A DNA stretch of 18,339 nucleotides from Bacteroidales bacterium (GTDB lineage: Bacteria; Bacteroidota; Bacteroidia; Bacteroidales; UBA7960), in contig SLPR01000378.1 of the NCBI GenBank assembly GCA_007131895.1, positions 1 to 18,339 of the forward strand, given 5' to 3'. The notes under the pieces were generated by a model, which was given only the letters and a program-made list of their open reading frames with translations, ran no database searches and was not told where the DNA came from. Shown piece by piece: positions 6,626 through 14,085 of the stretch (position 1 is the stretch's first letter; every line of letters starts with the position of its first letter). The position numbers and the translations under genes are program-made.

Positions 6626-7621
6626 ATGTACAAAAAGGCATTTCATTCAGAAGACATTAGCATGAAAAACTTCCTGGTTACAGGAGGTGCGGGGTTTATC
6701 GGGTCGAACCTGGTGGAATACCTGCTCAAATATGGCGCGGGAAAGGTAAGAGTGCTGGACAACCTTTCCACGGGTTTCAGGGAAAATATGGACCCATTTT
6801 TCGAAAATCCTGCCTTTGAATTCATGGAGGGCGACATCAGCCGCCCGGAAGATTGCCAGAATGCCTGCAAAGAAACAGATTACGTTCTGCATCAGGCAGC
6901 CCTGGGATCGGTACCCCGCTCGGTAAATGATCCCCAGGCTACCAATCAGGCCAATGTAACAGGTTTTCTCAATATACTGGTGGCAGCCAGGGAGACCAAA
7001 GTAAAAAGAATAGTGTATGCAAGTTCGTCCAGCGTTTATGGCGACAGCCCCCATTTGCCCAAAACAGAAGATGCGATTGGCAACCTGCTTTCTCCCTACG
7101 CGGTTAGCAAAAGGGTAGATGAATTGTATGCTGATGTTTTTGCCAAATCTTATGGAATGGAAATCCTCGGATTGAGGTACTTCAATATTTTCGGCCCCCG
7201 ACAAAGCCCTGATGGGCCGTATGCGGCAGCCATCCCCCTGTTTATGTCTGCAGTATTAAAAAATGAAAGCCCGTATATCAATGGCGACGGAGAGCAGTCA
7301 CGCGATTTCACGTTCGTGGAAAATGCGGTGGAAGCCAACATCAAAGCCCTGTTTTGCCCTTTAGAAAGGTGTAACGGCGGGGTATTCAATATTGCCGTAG
7401 GTGATCGCACCACCGTCAACCAGCTTTTCAGAATCATCAGAGATGCAGCAAGCAGCAACATTGAACCCGTTTACAGGGAGGAAAGACCCGGTGACGTTAA
7501 GCATTCGCTGGCAGATATACAAAAAGCGAACAACATCATGGGCTACAATCCTGCCATCAATATTGAAAAAGGGCTGGAGATTACATTTCAGTGGTTTAAG
7601 AAAAAATATTTCTCCAAATAA
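6626..7621 (+). CDS. wbpP: UDP-N-acetylglucosamine 4-epimerase, WbpP/TviC-type
   Basis: Extended SDR that interconverts UDP-GlcNAc and UDP-GalNAc (and probably the uronic acids). NAD motif GGAGFIG is at 20-26. The segment HQAALGSVPRSVNDP (89-103), SSSSVYGD (133-140), SPYAVSK with Y158/K162, and the C-terminal VYREERPGDVKHSLADI run are close to Pseudomonas WbpP and Salmonella TviC rather than to GalE. Length is 331 from the first ATG. An ATG at 6662 (319 residues, starting MKNFLVTGG) is an equally plausible start, since the first 12 residues precede the Rossmann strand; WbpP relatives also carry short N-terminal extensions, so I kept the longer form. It lies 21 bp before the CpsB-type gene and is presumably cotranscribed with it. 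A TviB/WbpO-type dehydrogenase upstream suggests the pair makes UDP-GalNAcA. Confidence 0.88.
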   Translation: MYKKAFHSEDISMKNFLVTGGAGFIGSNLVEYLLKYGAGKVRVLDNLSTGFRENMDPFFENPAFEFMEGDISRPEDCQNACKETDYVLHQAALGSVPRSVNDPQATNQANVTGFLNILVAARETKVKRIVYASSSSVYGDSPHLPKTEDAIGNLLSPYAVSKRVDELYADVFAKSYGMEILGLRYFNIFGPRQSPDGPYAAAIPLFMSAVLKNESPYINGDGEQSRDFTFVENAVEANIKALFCPLERCNGGVFNIAVGDRTTVNQLFRIIRDAASSNIEPVYREERPGDVKHSLADIQKANNIMGYNPAINIEKGLEITFQWFKKKYFSK

Positions 7622-7642
7622 ACTAAAATTATACCTAAAAAT

Positions 7643-8383
7643 ATGTTTGGTAAGCTTTTCAAAAAGAAAAAACTCAATGAACCGGTCAATCTTGAAGGAT
7701 TGGTGGCGGATATGCACTCGCACCTGATACCTGGTATTGATGATGGCTCACCCGACATGAAGACTTCCGTAGATCTGGTAAAGGAGATGAAGGCTCTGGG
7801 CTACAAAAAACTCATTACCACCCCGCATATCAGCTCCGACATATACAAAAACAATACAGACATTATTCAAAGGGGGCTGGAGAATCTCAAAAAGAAACTC
7901 CGGGAAGAGAATGTCGACATGCAGATCGAGGCTACTGCAGAATACCTGCTGGACGATGGATTTGAAAAATTGTTGAAAGAAGATCAATTACATTGTTTCG
8001 GCAGCAAGTATGTTTTGGTGGAACTCCCTTACTTCCATGTACCCCCGAATATTTATGAGCTCACCTTTGAGATGCAAATCAAGGGTTACAAAATCATGCT
8101 GGCCCACCCCGAAAGATATCTCTACTGGTTGAATGACTTTAATAAGTTTATTGAATTAAAGAATCGTGGCATCTATTTTCAGCTCAATATGATTTCACTT
8201 ACCGGACATTATTCCGGAGAGGTAAAAAAGCTGGCTGAAAGAATGATTGATGAAGGAATGATTGATTTTCTGGGGTCGGATTTGCATAACTTCCACTATC
8301 TGCAGATTTTGAAAAATTCCCGCTATGAGCCCTACCTTCTCAAAGCCATTGAGTCGGGAAAAATTCTTAATCATACACTGTAG
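7643..8383 (+). CDS. CpsB/YwqE-type PHP-domain protein-tyrosine phosphatase
   Basis: Metal-dependent (PHP-fold) phosphatase of the kind that dephosphorylates bacterial tyrosine kinases (Wzc/CpsD) and so controls capsule or exopolysaccharide export. It has 246 residues, normal for YwqE/CpsB/Wzb-like enzymes. Metal ligands are visible in order: DMHSHLIPGIDDG (23-35; H25, H27), TTPH (59-62; H62), E99/E100, HPER (155-158; H155) and GSDLHN (211-216; D213, H215). The N-terminal MFGKLFKKKK is basic and may touch membrane or kinase. The start ATG follows 21 bp of A/T-rich DNA after the epimerase stop. In Bacteroidota such genes commonly close polysaccharide loci. The partner BY-kinase/Wzc is not in the window. 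The convergent histidine kinase gene ends 79 bp downstream. Confidence 0.88.
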   Translation: MFGKLFKKKKLNEPVNLEGLVADMHSHLIPGIDDGSPDMKTSVDLVKEMKALGYKKLITTPHISSDIYKNNTDIIQRGLENLKKKLREENVDMQIEATAEYLLDDGFEKLLKEDQLHCFGSKYVLVELPYFHVPPNIYELTFEMQIKGYKIMLAHPERYLYWLNDFNKFIELKNRGIYFQLNMISLTGHYSGEVKKLAERMIDEGMIDFLGSDLHNFHYLQILKNSRYEPYLLKAIESGKILNHTL

Positions 8384-8462
8384 TAAAACTTCTACCTGCT
8401 CCGTAAAACGGAAACACTACTTATGCCTTAATCGAAAGAGTGAGTTGTAATTTCCATCCACT

Positions 8463-10256
8463 TCACTTTACATTTTCTTCGATTCTTTCAACAGGTAGTG
8501 TAAAATTAAAACTGCTTCCTTTTCCCGGTTCGGTTTCTACCCAAATGGTTCCACCGTGCAACTCTACAAACTCCTTGCATAGTATCAGACCCAGTCCGCT
8601 GCCTTTTTCACCTTCGGTTCCCTTGGTGGTTACTATCTCGGTTATAACAAACAATTTGTTTTTAACTTCGGGTTCTATTCCCACACCTGTGTCTGACACA
8701 GTAATGATGGTTTTATCAGGTTGAGATACAGCACTGACGGTAACCTCTCCCCCCGGATGCGAGAATTTTATCGCGTTGCTAATCAGGTTGCGCATGATGG
8801 TACGCAGCATTTTGTGATCGGCAAAAACCATCACATCATTACTTCCTTCATAAATGATATTTACGTGTTTGGTGCGAACCTGTGCAGCAACCTGTTTAAT
8901 CACCTCATTGAAGGCATCATTCACATAATACGACATAGGCTCGAACGATATTCTGCCTGTCTTGAATCTGCCCCATTCAAGCAAATCATCCAGCATTTTG
9001 TAAGTATTGAGGGCAACATCTTTGGTAAATTGCAAATACTCCCGGGTCTGTTCTTCTTCCAGATCTTCGTAATCTTCTATGAGAATATCCAGTAAACCCA
9101 GCATACTGTTGAAAGGATTTCTGAGGTCATGTCCGAGGATCGAAATAAAGCGGTCTTTATCTGCATTGGTTTTTTGCAGGTTCAGGTTTAACAGATTTAT
9201 CTGTTCACTACGCGCACGTGCATTGATTAATTCTGCAACCAGGAAATACAACAATACGCTGATAGTAAGTCCGCTGAAAAGTACTAAAAGCAGATTTCCC
9301 CTGAACAACAAGTTGTTTGGCTGATGGGATGTTACCAGGGTCCAGACAACCTGATTGAGCCTGATGGGCAAAACTTCGGTAAAAACAGCTCCTCTTCTTT
9401 GCCAGTGATTTTTATTTTGACTATTGTATAATAGGGTTTCTTCCGAAATAACCTCCCCGTCATATATCTGGAAATGTATACCTGGTGGTCGGGTCATTTG
9501 CCATTGCTCAAAGATACCCCGGGTAAGATCTTTTATCCTGTAAGGACTGTAAACCCAGCCTTTTACAGCAGCACGTCGATCTTCCACGGTATAAACAGGC
9601 ATACCGGACCGAAAAACAGGGGCATAGATCAAAAACCCGGGTTGTATATCTTCTTCGGTTTCCTGCACCAATACTACCTGACGAGAAATTGCAGAGAAAT
9701 TCGAATCAATTGCTAACTGCATGGCTTCCCGGCGAACAGGCTCAGAATACATATCATAGCCAAAGGCGCGAAGGTTCCGTCCTGAAAACGGCTCAAGAAA
9801 CACAATAGAAGTATATACATCGCGCTCATATTCGGGCCAAACAGTATAATCCGGATAGCCGGAAGTTCGCATAGATTGGATATGATCTGACAATATATTT
9901 CCGGGGATAAAATGGGCATAACCAAACCCCTGAATACCCGGGAAATGTTTTCGTATTCTGCTTTGCTCGTAGAATAGTTTCCAGTCGTTACGGGTTACCG
10001 TATCTGATGCAGCAAACAGGCCAACCCCGTTGCGAAGAATCTGGGTCTGGGTTTGCAATCTGCTTTCGAATAATAGTTGCAATTGAATGCTTTGGGATTG
10101 CACCTCCTGTCTTAATGAATCCCGTAAATTGTTGGAAGAAACATACACAAAAATAGCAGTTAACGCTAACCCTAATAATAACACCCCAAAAGATTTAATG
10201 GATTTGTATCCCGGCAATGTTGCCCCTTTGCTAGTTTTCATATTGCCTGAATCCAT
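8463..10256 (-). CDS. Membrane sensor histidine kinase with CHASE-type extracytoplasmic sensor
   Basis: 597 residues from the ATG at 10256. A longer reading starts at a TTG at 10280, but the ATG is preferred. TM1 lies about residues 23-42 and TM2 about 322-342. The approximately 280-residue loop between them is extracytoplasmic and contains the CHASE pattern (FPGIQGFGYAHF, EP..GRN..AFGYDMYSEPVRR.A). The HisKA domain has the H-box LGHDLRNPF with phospho-acceptor H376. The HATPase has N490/N494 in RNLISNAIKFS, DTGVGI at 522-527 and GSGLGL at 552-557, so it should be catalytically competent. There is no receiver or output domain and no response regulator on either side, so it is an orphan kinase. 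CHASE domains in other proteins bind small ligands such as cytokinins; the ligand here is unknown. It is convergent with the polysaccharide operon. Confidence 0.92.
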   Translation of the reverse strand: MDSGNMKTSKGATLPGYKSIKSFGVLLLGLALTAIFVYVSSNNLRDSLRQEVQSQSIQLQLLFESRLQTQTQILRNGVGLFAASDTVTRNDWKLFYEQSRIRKHFPGIQGFGYAHFIPGNILSDHIQSMRTSGYPDYTVWPEYERDVYTSIVFLEPFSGRNLRAFGYDMYSEPVRREAMQLAIDSNFSAISRQVVLVQETEEDIQPGFLIYAPVFRSGMPVYTVEDRRAAVKGWVYSPYRIKDLTRGIFEQWQMTRPPGIHFQIYDGEVISEETLLYNSQNKNHWQRRGAVFTEVLPIRLNQVVWTLVTSHQPNNLLFRGNLLLVLFSGLTISVLLYFLVAELINARARSEQINLLNLNLQKTNADKDRFISILGHDLRNPFNSMLGLLDILIEDYEDLEEEQTREYLQFTKDVALNTYKMLDDLLEWGRFKTGRISFEPMSYYVNDAFNEVIKQVAAQVRTKHVNIIYEGSNDVMVFADHKMLRTIMRNLISNAIKFSHPGGEVTVSAVSQPDKTIITVSDTGVGIEPEVKNKLFVITEIVTTKGTEGEKGSGLGLILCKEFVELHGGTIWVETEPGKGSSFNFTLPVERIEENVK

Positions 10257-10534
10257 AATGATAATTTTCTGTTTAATCAATGCATTTTAATAACTTCATA
10301 AAGGTACTATTATTATGTAAATTTAAAATAAACGCTCCGTAATCCTTTGTATCTATGGGTTTTAAAACATACATTTACTACATATGCAAATAGCAAAACA
10401 ATCAGCCTGCCAGCCTATCAAAAGAGTTCTGCTTTATCCCCATGTGTCTGTGTATTTATAATAAAGGATTCAACACATAGGCAAATATTTGAACAATATG
10501 CCTGCTGTTCTGCAAAAAATTAAAAAGAAGAAAT

Positions 10535-11485
10535 TTACCCCCTCACTACCAATGCGGCAATATATGCCACATAGAGAGCGACAAACATACCACCCTGCCA
10601 GCGTTCGAGCATTTTTTTGCGGGGGAAGAAAAGGAAAGCAAACAAAAGTACGCAGGCAATAATGCCCACGTGCACATCAAAGTTGAGCACCGGGTTAAAG
10701 GGCAAGGGCTTGATAACCGCACTGGTGCCCAAAACAAAGAAAATATTAAAGATATTCGACCCGATCACATTTCCAATCACAATATCAGAATTGCGTTTCA
10801 TGGCAGCCACCACACAGGTGGCCAGCTCAGGCAAAGAGGTACCAATGGCAATAATGGTAAGACTGATAAGCGCCTCACTCATCCCCATGGAGGAAGCAAT
10901 CACCACCGCACCATCCACGATCCATTTACCCCCCAATATGAGGCCTGCGATCCCCCCCACTACCATCAACCAGGATTTCCATAACGGGAAAACCTTTATT
11001 TCAAACTCCTGTTCCCCGGTTTCACGGGAAATGCTGAATGCATAATGCATGAACAAAACAAAAAACGCTATCAGGATCAGCCCGTCAGAGCGGGTAACGA
11101 AAGAAAACCCATGCCCGTCGATAATGGCATCATTGGCCACTACCCACAATACAACGGCCGCCAGCAAACTCAGAGGCACTTCTTTCCATTTGGTATTGTT
11201 GTTGACCGTGAGCGGATATATTAGCGCAGAGACACCCAGGATGAGCAGGATATTGGAAATATTACTTCCCATGATATTCCCCAGCGCCACATCCTCACTC
11301 CCTTTAAAGCTTGCTATCAGATTAACCACCAGCTCGGGGCTCGAAGTTCCCAGTGCAACGATAGTCAAACCTATTACCACATTGGAAATACTGTACTTTT
11401 TGGCCAGAGAAGATGCTCCGTCAACCAGAAAGTTGGCGCCGTAAATAAGCAGGATAAATCCTATGAGGAAGAGAAGGTAGACCAC
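10535..11485 (-). CDS. Calcium/sodium antiporter, CaCA superfamily (YrbG-like)
   Basis: Inner-membrane cation exchanger with about ten hydrophobic helices over 316 residues. The two inverted alpha-repeats are clear. The first has GTSSPEL (46-52) and GNIMGSNISN (69-78); the second has GTSLPEL (215-221) and GNVIGSNIFN (238-247). These GTS.PE and GN..GSN..N pairs are the ion-binding motifs of the family. The start is a GTG at 11485, because the in-frame TAA two codons upstream rules out anything longer and the first internal ATG falls inside the first alpha-repeat. The preceding 100 bp contains a tandem repeat and no obvious promoter. It is likely involved in Ca2+ efflux, with K+ dependence unknown. 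The gene appears functionally unrelated to its neighbours. Confidence 0.93.
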   Translation of the reverse strand: MVYLLFLIGFILLIYGANFLVDGASSLAKKYSISNVVIGLTIVALGTSSPELVVNLIASFKGSEDVALGNIMGSNISNILLILGVSALIYPLTVNNNTKWKEVPLSLLAAVVLWVVANDAIIDGHGFSFVTRSDGLILIAFFVLFMHYAFSISRETGEQEFEIKVFPLWKSWLMVVGGIAGLILGGKWIVDGAVVIASSMGMSEALISLTIIAIGTSLPELATCVVAAMKRNSDIVIGNVIGSNIFNIFFVLGTSAVIKPLPFNPVLNFDVHVGIIACVLLFAFLFFPRKKMLERWQGGMFVALYVAYIAALVVRG

Positions 11486-11538
11486 TAATTAGTTATTAGT
11501 TATTATTGTTGTTAGCTTTTAACTGTTTAACTTTTCAA

Positions 11539-11586
11539 CCCTTAAACTTTTAAACCCTTAAACTTTTAAACCCTTAAACTTTTAAA
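11539..11586. repeat. Three perfect tandem copies of a 16-bp unit
   Basis: CCCTTAAACTTTTAAA is repeated exactly at 11539-11554, 11555-11570 and 11571-11586. Diverged copies flank it (GTTTAACTTTTCAA just upstream, CTTTCAAACTTTT just downstream), so the array spans about 11519-11600. It occupies the intergenic space between the fabD stop (11602) and the antiporter start (11485). The source is probably replication slippage in low-complexity DNA. Confidence 0.9.
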
Positions 11587-11601
11587 CTTTCAAACTTTTC
11601 A

Positions 11602-12480
11602 TCAGGCGCTGGTGGCTTCGATGTTTCGGTCTACTTTTTTTACCAGTCCCTGTAAAACGGTTCCGGGGCCAACTTCCACGAAATGGGTAGCTCCGTCAGC
11701 AATCATATTGAGCATGATTTGCGTCCAGCGGACAGGAGAGGTTAGCTGTGCCACCAGATTGGCCTTGATCATCGCAGGATTGGTCACGGGCTGGGCATTC
11801 ACATTCTGGTAAATGGGGCAAACCGGAGCATTGAAAGCCGTCTCGTTGATGGCTTGTGCCAGTTCGATCCTTGCAGGTTCCATCAGGGGAGAATGGAAAG
11901 CTCCACCCACTTTCAGAGGCAATGCCCGTTTGGCACCCGCTTCTTTCATTTTCTCGCAGGCCATTTCAATCCCTTTCATGCTTCCGGAAATCACCAGCTG
12001 GCCGGGGCTGTTATAGTTGGCAGGCACCACCACATCGTCAATGTCTCTGCATATTTCTTCCACCACATTGTCTTCAAGTCCAAGAATGGCAGCCATGGTG
12101 GAGGGTTCTGTCTCACAGGCTTTCTGCATAGCTCCGGCCCGTTTGCTCACCAGCACCAGACCGTCTTCAAAACTCAGAGCTTTGGCAGCAACCAGGGCTG
12201 AAAACTCACCCAAAGAATGTCCTGCCACCATATCTGGTGTAAAGTCAGCGCCAAGTGTATGCGCCAGGATAACCGAATGGAGAAAGATGGCCGGTTGTGT
12301 AACATTGGTCTGACGCAGATCTTCGTCTGTTCCTTCAAACATCAGATCGGTGATGCGGAAATTCAAGATTTCATTAGCCTTTTCAAACATGGCTTTTGCT
12401 TCGGGGGAATTGTCATACAAATCCTTTCCCATACCTACAAACTGTGCTCCCTGTCCCGGAAATACGAACGCTTTCTTCAT
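11602..12480 (-). CDS. fabD: Malonyl-CoA:ACP transacylase
   Basis: Loads malonyl groups onto acyl carrier protein for fatty-acid elongation in the cytoplasm. It has 292 residues (E. coli FabD has 309). Family residues are all present: GQGAQ (9-13) for the oxyanion region, the nucleophile S89 in GHSLGE, R114 in SKRAGAMQ that binds the malonyl carboxylate, and H196 in GAFHSPLM. NYNSPGQLVISG near 156-167 and VEVGPGTVLQGLVKK near the C terminus are also standard. The ATG at 12480 is preceded by an A/T-rich leader and a strong Bacteroidota promoter at 12516-12545. It stands alone: no acpP, fabH, fabG or fabF is adjacent. The stop codon abuts the tandem-repeat region. Confidence 0.96.
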   Translation of the reverse strand: MKKAFVFPGQGAQFVGMGKDLYDNSPEAKAMFEKANEILNFRITDLMFEGTDEDLRQTNVTQPAIFLHSVILAHTLGADFTPDMVAGHSLGEFSALVAAKALSFEDGLVLVSKRAGAMQKACETEPSTMAAILGLEDNVVEEICRDIDDVVVPANYNSPGQLVISGSMKGIEMACEKMKEAGAKRALPLKVGGAFHSPLMEPARIELAQAINETAFNAPVCPIYQNVNAQPVTNPAMIKANLVAQLTSPVRWTQIMLNMIADGATHFVEVGPGTVLQGLVKKVDRNIEATSA

Positions 12481-12515
12481 AATATCAACGATTTAATTTT
12501 GATTAAAACAAAGCA

Positions 12516-12545
12516 CAAAAATAGACATTTTTATCGGTCATCAAA
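12516..12545 (-). promoter_or_regulatory. Bacteroidota promoter of fabD
   Basis: On the minus strand, TTTG (12545-12542) is separated by 18 bp from TATTTTTG (12523-12516), an excellent match to the Bacteroidota TTTG / TAnnTTTG promoter. Transcription would start around 12508, leaving a leader of about 28 nt before the fabD ATG. It lies just downstream of the folE terminator, so fabD is probably an independent transcription unit. Confidence 0.7.
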
Positions 12546-12568
12546 GGCTTTAACAACTACCGGCAATA

Positions 12569-12598
12569 AAAAAAGCCCTGCCAAAGCAGAGCTTTTTT
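12569..12598 (-). terminator. Intrinsic terminator of folE
   Basis: A 13-position stem (12569-12581 with 12586-12598) with one C-A mismatch and a 4-nt loop, flanked by an A-run on the left that becomes a T-run on the minus strand. It starts 33 bp past the folE stop. The T-run on the plus strand makes it potentially bidirectional, but no plus-strand gene approaches it. Confidence 0.75.
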
Positions 12599-12630
12599 GA
12601 GAACTACACCAATTTACAATATAAACCAAA

Positions 12631-13272
12631 CTAATGAAGATTAGAGCTGAGCAAATGAATAAACTCGGCTCTGGTTTTATCTGTGAGAAATGCGCCTGTA
12701 AAGTCAGAAGTAGTCGTTACCGAATTTTGCTTCTGAATTCCCCGCATCATCATGCACATGTGATGCGCCTCGATAACCACTGCCACGCCCAGTGGTTTGA
12801 GTGTATCCTGGATGCATTCCTTAATTTGCATGGTGAGTCTTTCCTGCACCTGCAGCCGGCGGGCAAAGGCATCCACCACACGGGGTATTTTGCTCAATCC
12901 TACAATGTGCCCGTTGGGAATGTAAGCCACATGGGCCTTTCCAATAAAAGGGAGCATATGATGCTCGCACATGGAATAAATTTCAATATCTTTTACCACC
13001 ACCATCTGCCGATAGTCTTCCTTAAACATGGCCGAACGGAGGATCTCTGCCGGATCCAAATCATATCCATGGGTTAGAAACTGCATAGCCTTGGCCACAC
13101 GTTCCGGGGTTTTCTCCAGTCCTTCCCTGGAAGGATCCTCACCGATTAGCTTTATAATATTAAAGTAGTTTTCAGAAAGAGCTTTGATGATGCGCGGATT
13201 GTATTGATCTATTTTTTCGTAGCCATCCATGGTGTTCTCTATGGCCATCTGACGGTTGAGTTCTGCTGTCAT
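12631..13272 (-). CDS. folE: GTP cyclohydrolase I
   Basis: Converts GTP to 7,8-dihydroneopterin triphosphate, the entry to folate, biopterin and queuosine synthesis. It has 213 residues, normal for the zinc-dependent FolE1 type. Zinc ligands are C102 and H105 in MCEHHMLPF and C173 in HHMCMMMRG; H104 is the catalytic-base position. GLEKTPERVAKAM (51-63), GLSKIPRVVDAFARRLQVQERLT (125-147, substrate pocket) and the C-terminal RGIQK..SVTTT segment are family hallmarks. The N-terminal 20 residues are variable, and the ATG at 13272 could be replaced by one eight codons later. It lies 108 bp after the PTPS homologue on the same strand and ends at a clear terminator, so the two may form a pterin operon. 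Confidence 0.96.
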   Translation of the reverse strand: MTAELNRQMAIENTMDGYEKIDQYNPRIIKALSENYFNIIKLIGEDPSREGLEKTPERVAKAMQFLTHGYDLDPAEILRSAMFKEDYRQMVVVKDIEIYSMCEHHMLPFIGKAHVAYIPNGHIVGLSKIPRVVDAFARRLQVQERLTMQIKECIQDTLKPLGVAVVIEAHHMCMMMRGIQKQNSVTTTSDFTGAFLTDKTRAEFIHLLSSNLH

Positions 13273-13380
13273 AGCGTATAATTTAATTGTAAGTACTGCG
13301 TCAATTGATGATATTCAACTTAAGGATGTTCTCATTATTTATTTGAAAATGGTTGATTTATCAAATTATTGAGAAAACTA

Positions 13381-13791
13381 TTATCCGTAATATTCTGCAA
13401 AGTTATTCTCTGTTTCCGATATTTTCACACAATGCAAGTGTGCTCCCAGCTCGCTTACCGGTTTTTCTATCTGTTTCCAGATTCCGATGGCCAGGTTTTC
13501 TGTGCTGGGAATAATCCCCTTCATAAAATCAACCTCAAGATTGATATTTTTGTGATCCAACTTCTCGATTACCCTGGATTTTACAATCTTGCTCAAATCC
13601 TTGAGGTTGATCAAAAATCCGGTTTCGGAATCAACCTCCCCTTTGAGGGTTACATAAAGAACGTAATTGTGACCGTGCCAGTTAGGATTGGAACATTTTC
13701 CAAAAACCTTCAAATTCTGCTCATCATTCCATTCTGGCTTGAACAATCTGTGGGCGGCGTTAAAAGTTTCCCTACGGGTGATATAGATCAT
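13381..13791 (-). CDS. 6-pyruvoyl-tetrahydropterin synthase / QueD family protein
   Basis: Acts on dihydroneopterin triphosphate, the FolE product. I chose the ATG at 13791 (136 residues, MIYITRRETFNAAHRL) because the first beta-strand begins there; the open frame extends 17 codons further to 13842 but that part is unlike the family. Zinc ligands are H14, H39 and H41 (NAAH, HGHNY). The catalytic cysteine is C33 in FGKCSNPNWHGHNY, with D79/H80 in LDHKN and E126 in SETENN. The spacing CxxxxxHGH matches animal PTPS (FGKCNNPN.HGHNYKV), whereas QueD has CxxxHGH. This favours 6-pyruvoyl-tetrahydropterin production over queuosine synthesis, and no queC or queE is nearby. It is 108 bp upstream of folE on the same strand. 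Confidence 0.85.
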   Translation of the reverse strand: MIYITRRETFNAAHRLFKPEWNDEQNLKVFGKCSNPNWHGHNYVLYVTLKGEVDSETGFLINLKDLSKIVKSRVIEKLDHKNINLEVDFMKGIIPSTENLAIGIWKQIEKPVSELGAHLHCVKISETENNFAEYYG

Positions 13792-13868
13792 GACGATAAA
13801 AGTTATATTCTTTTTAGGTTTTGAAACATTAAACAAACACAAGAAAGTTTTTCAATTAGATTATTTTA

Positions 13869-13902
13869 TTTGCCCATTCAGCATTCATTTTGATTAAATT
13901 TG
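13869..13902 (+). promoter_or_regulatory. Possible Bacteroidota promoter for the tRNA-Pro unit
   Basis: TTTG at 13869-13872 and a perfect TAnnTTTG match, TAAATTTG, at 13895-13902, with a 22-bp spacer (slightly long). It points to the tRNA gene about 180 bp downstream. A transcript from here would contain two hairpins, at 13997-14025 and 14036-14050, before the tRNA. No other plus-strand gene lies between. Confidence 0.4.
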
Positions 13903-13996
13903 TAGAGAATCTGGCCAGCAACTTTGTTTAACTTTCAAAATACATTCATTAAACAAGGTGTTTTGCTAAAGGTTCAACACCATCTTACAATATTAC

Positions 13997-14025
13997 GATA
14001 TTTTTCGCCTGAAAACGAAAATATC
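13997..14025 (+). other. Inverted repeat in the leader of the tRNA-Pro unit
   Basis: GATATTTTTCG at 13997-14007 pairs with CGAAAATATC at 14016-14025 (one bulged base), loop of 8 nt. A second small hairpin, CTCAA-TAATG-TTGAG, lies at 14036-14050. Neither is followed by a T-run on the plus strand. They may be processing signals for the pre-tRNA or simply chance in A/T-rich DNA. Confidence 0.35.
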
Positions 14026-14085
14026 CCTTTGAATCCTCAATAATGTTGAGTTTCAGAAACAAAGGATGAAACAAAAAAGAACAAA

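Noticed and set aside
6407..6646. 79-codon minus-strand open frame in the gap after rfbB
   Set aside because: It overlaps the repeat-bearing stretch and the start of the epimerase gene, lacks a recognisable domain, and its translation is of the sort produced by dispersed Bacteroidota intergenic repeats.
8384..8462. Possible bidirectional terminator between the convergent phosphatase and kinase genes
   Set aside because: Only a 4-bp CCGT/ACGG hairpin without a T-run is visible, so no terminator can be supported.
10257..10280. TTG start giving an 8-residue longer histidine kinase
   Set aside because: An ATG eight codons later is a more likely start and keeps the whole TM1 and sensor region.
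13792..13842. 17-codon N-terminal extension of the PTPS homologue
   Set aside because: The family's first beta-strand starts at the ATG at 13791; the extension is A/T-rich leader-like sequence without family similarity.
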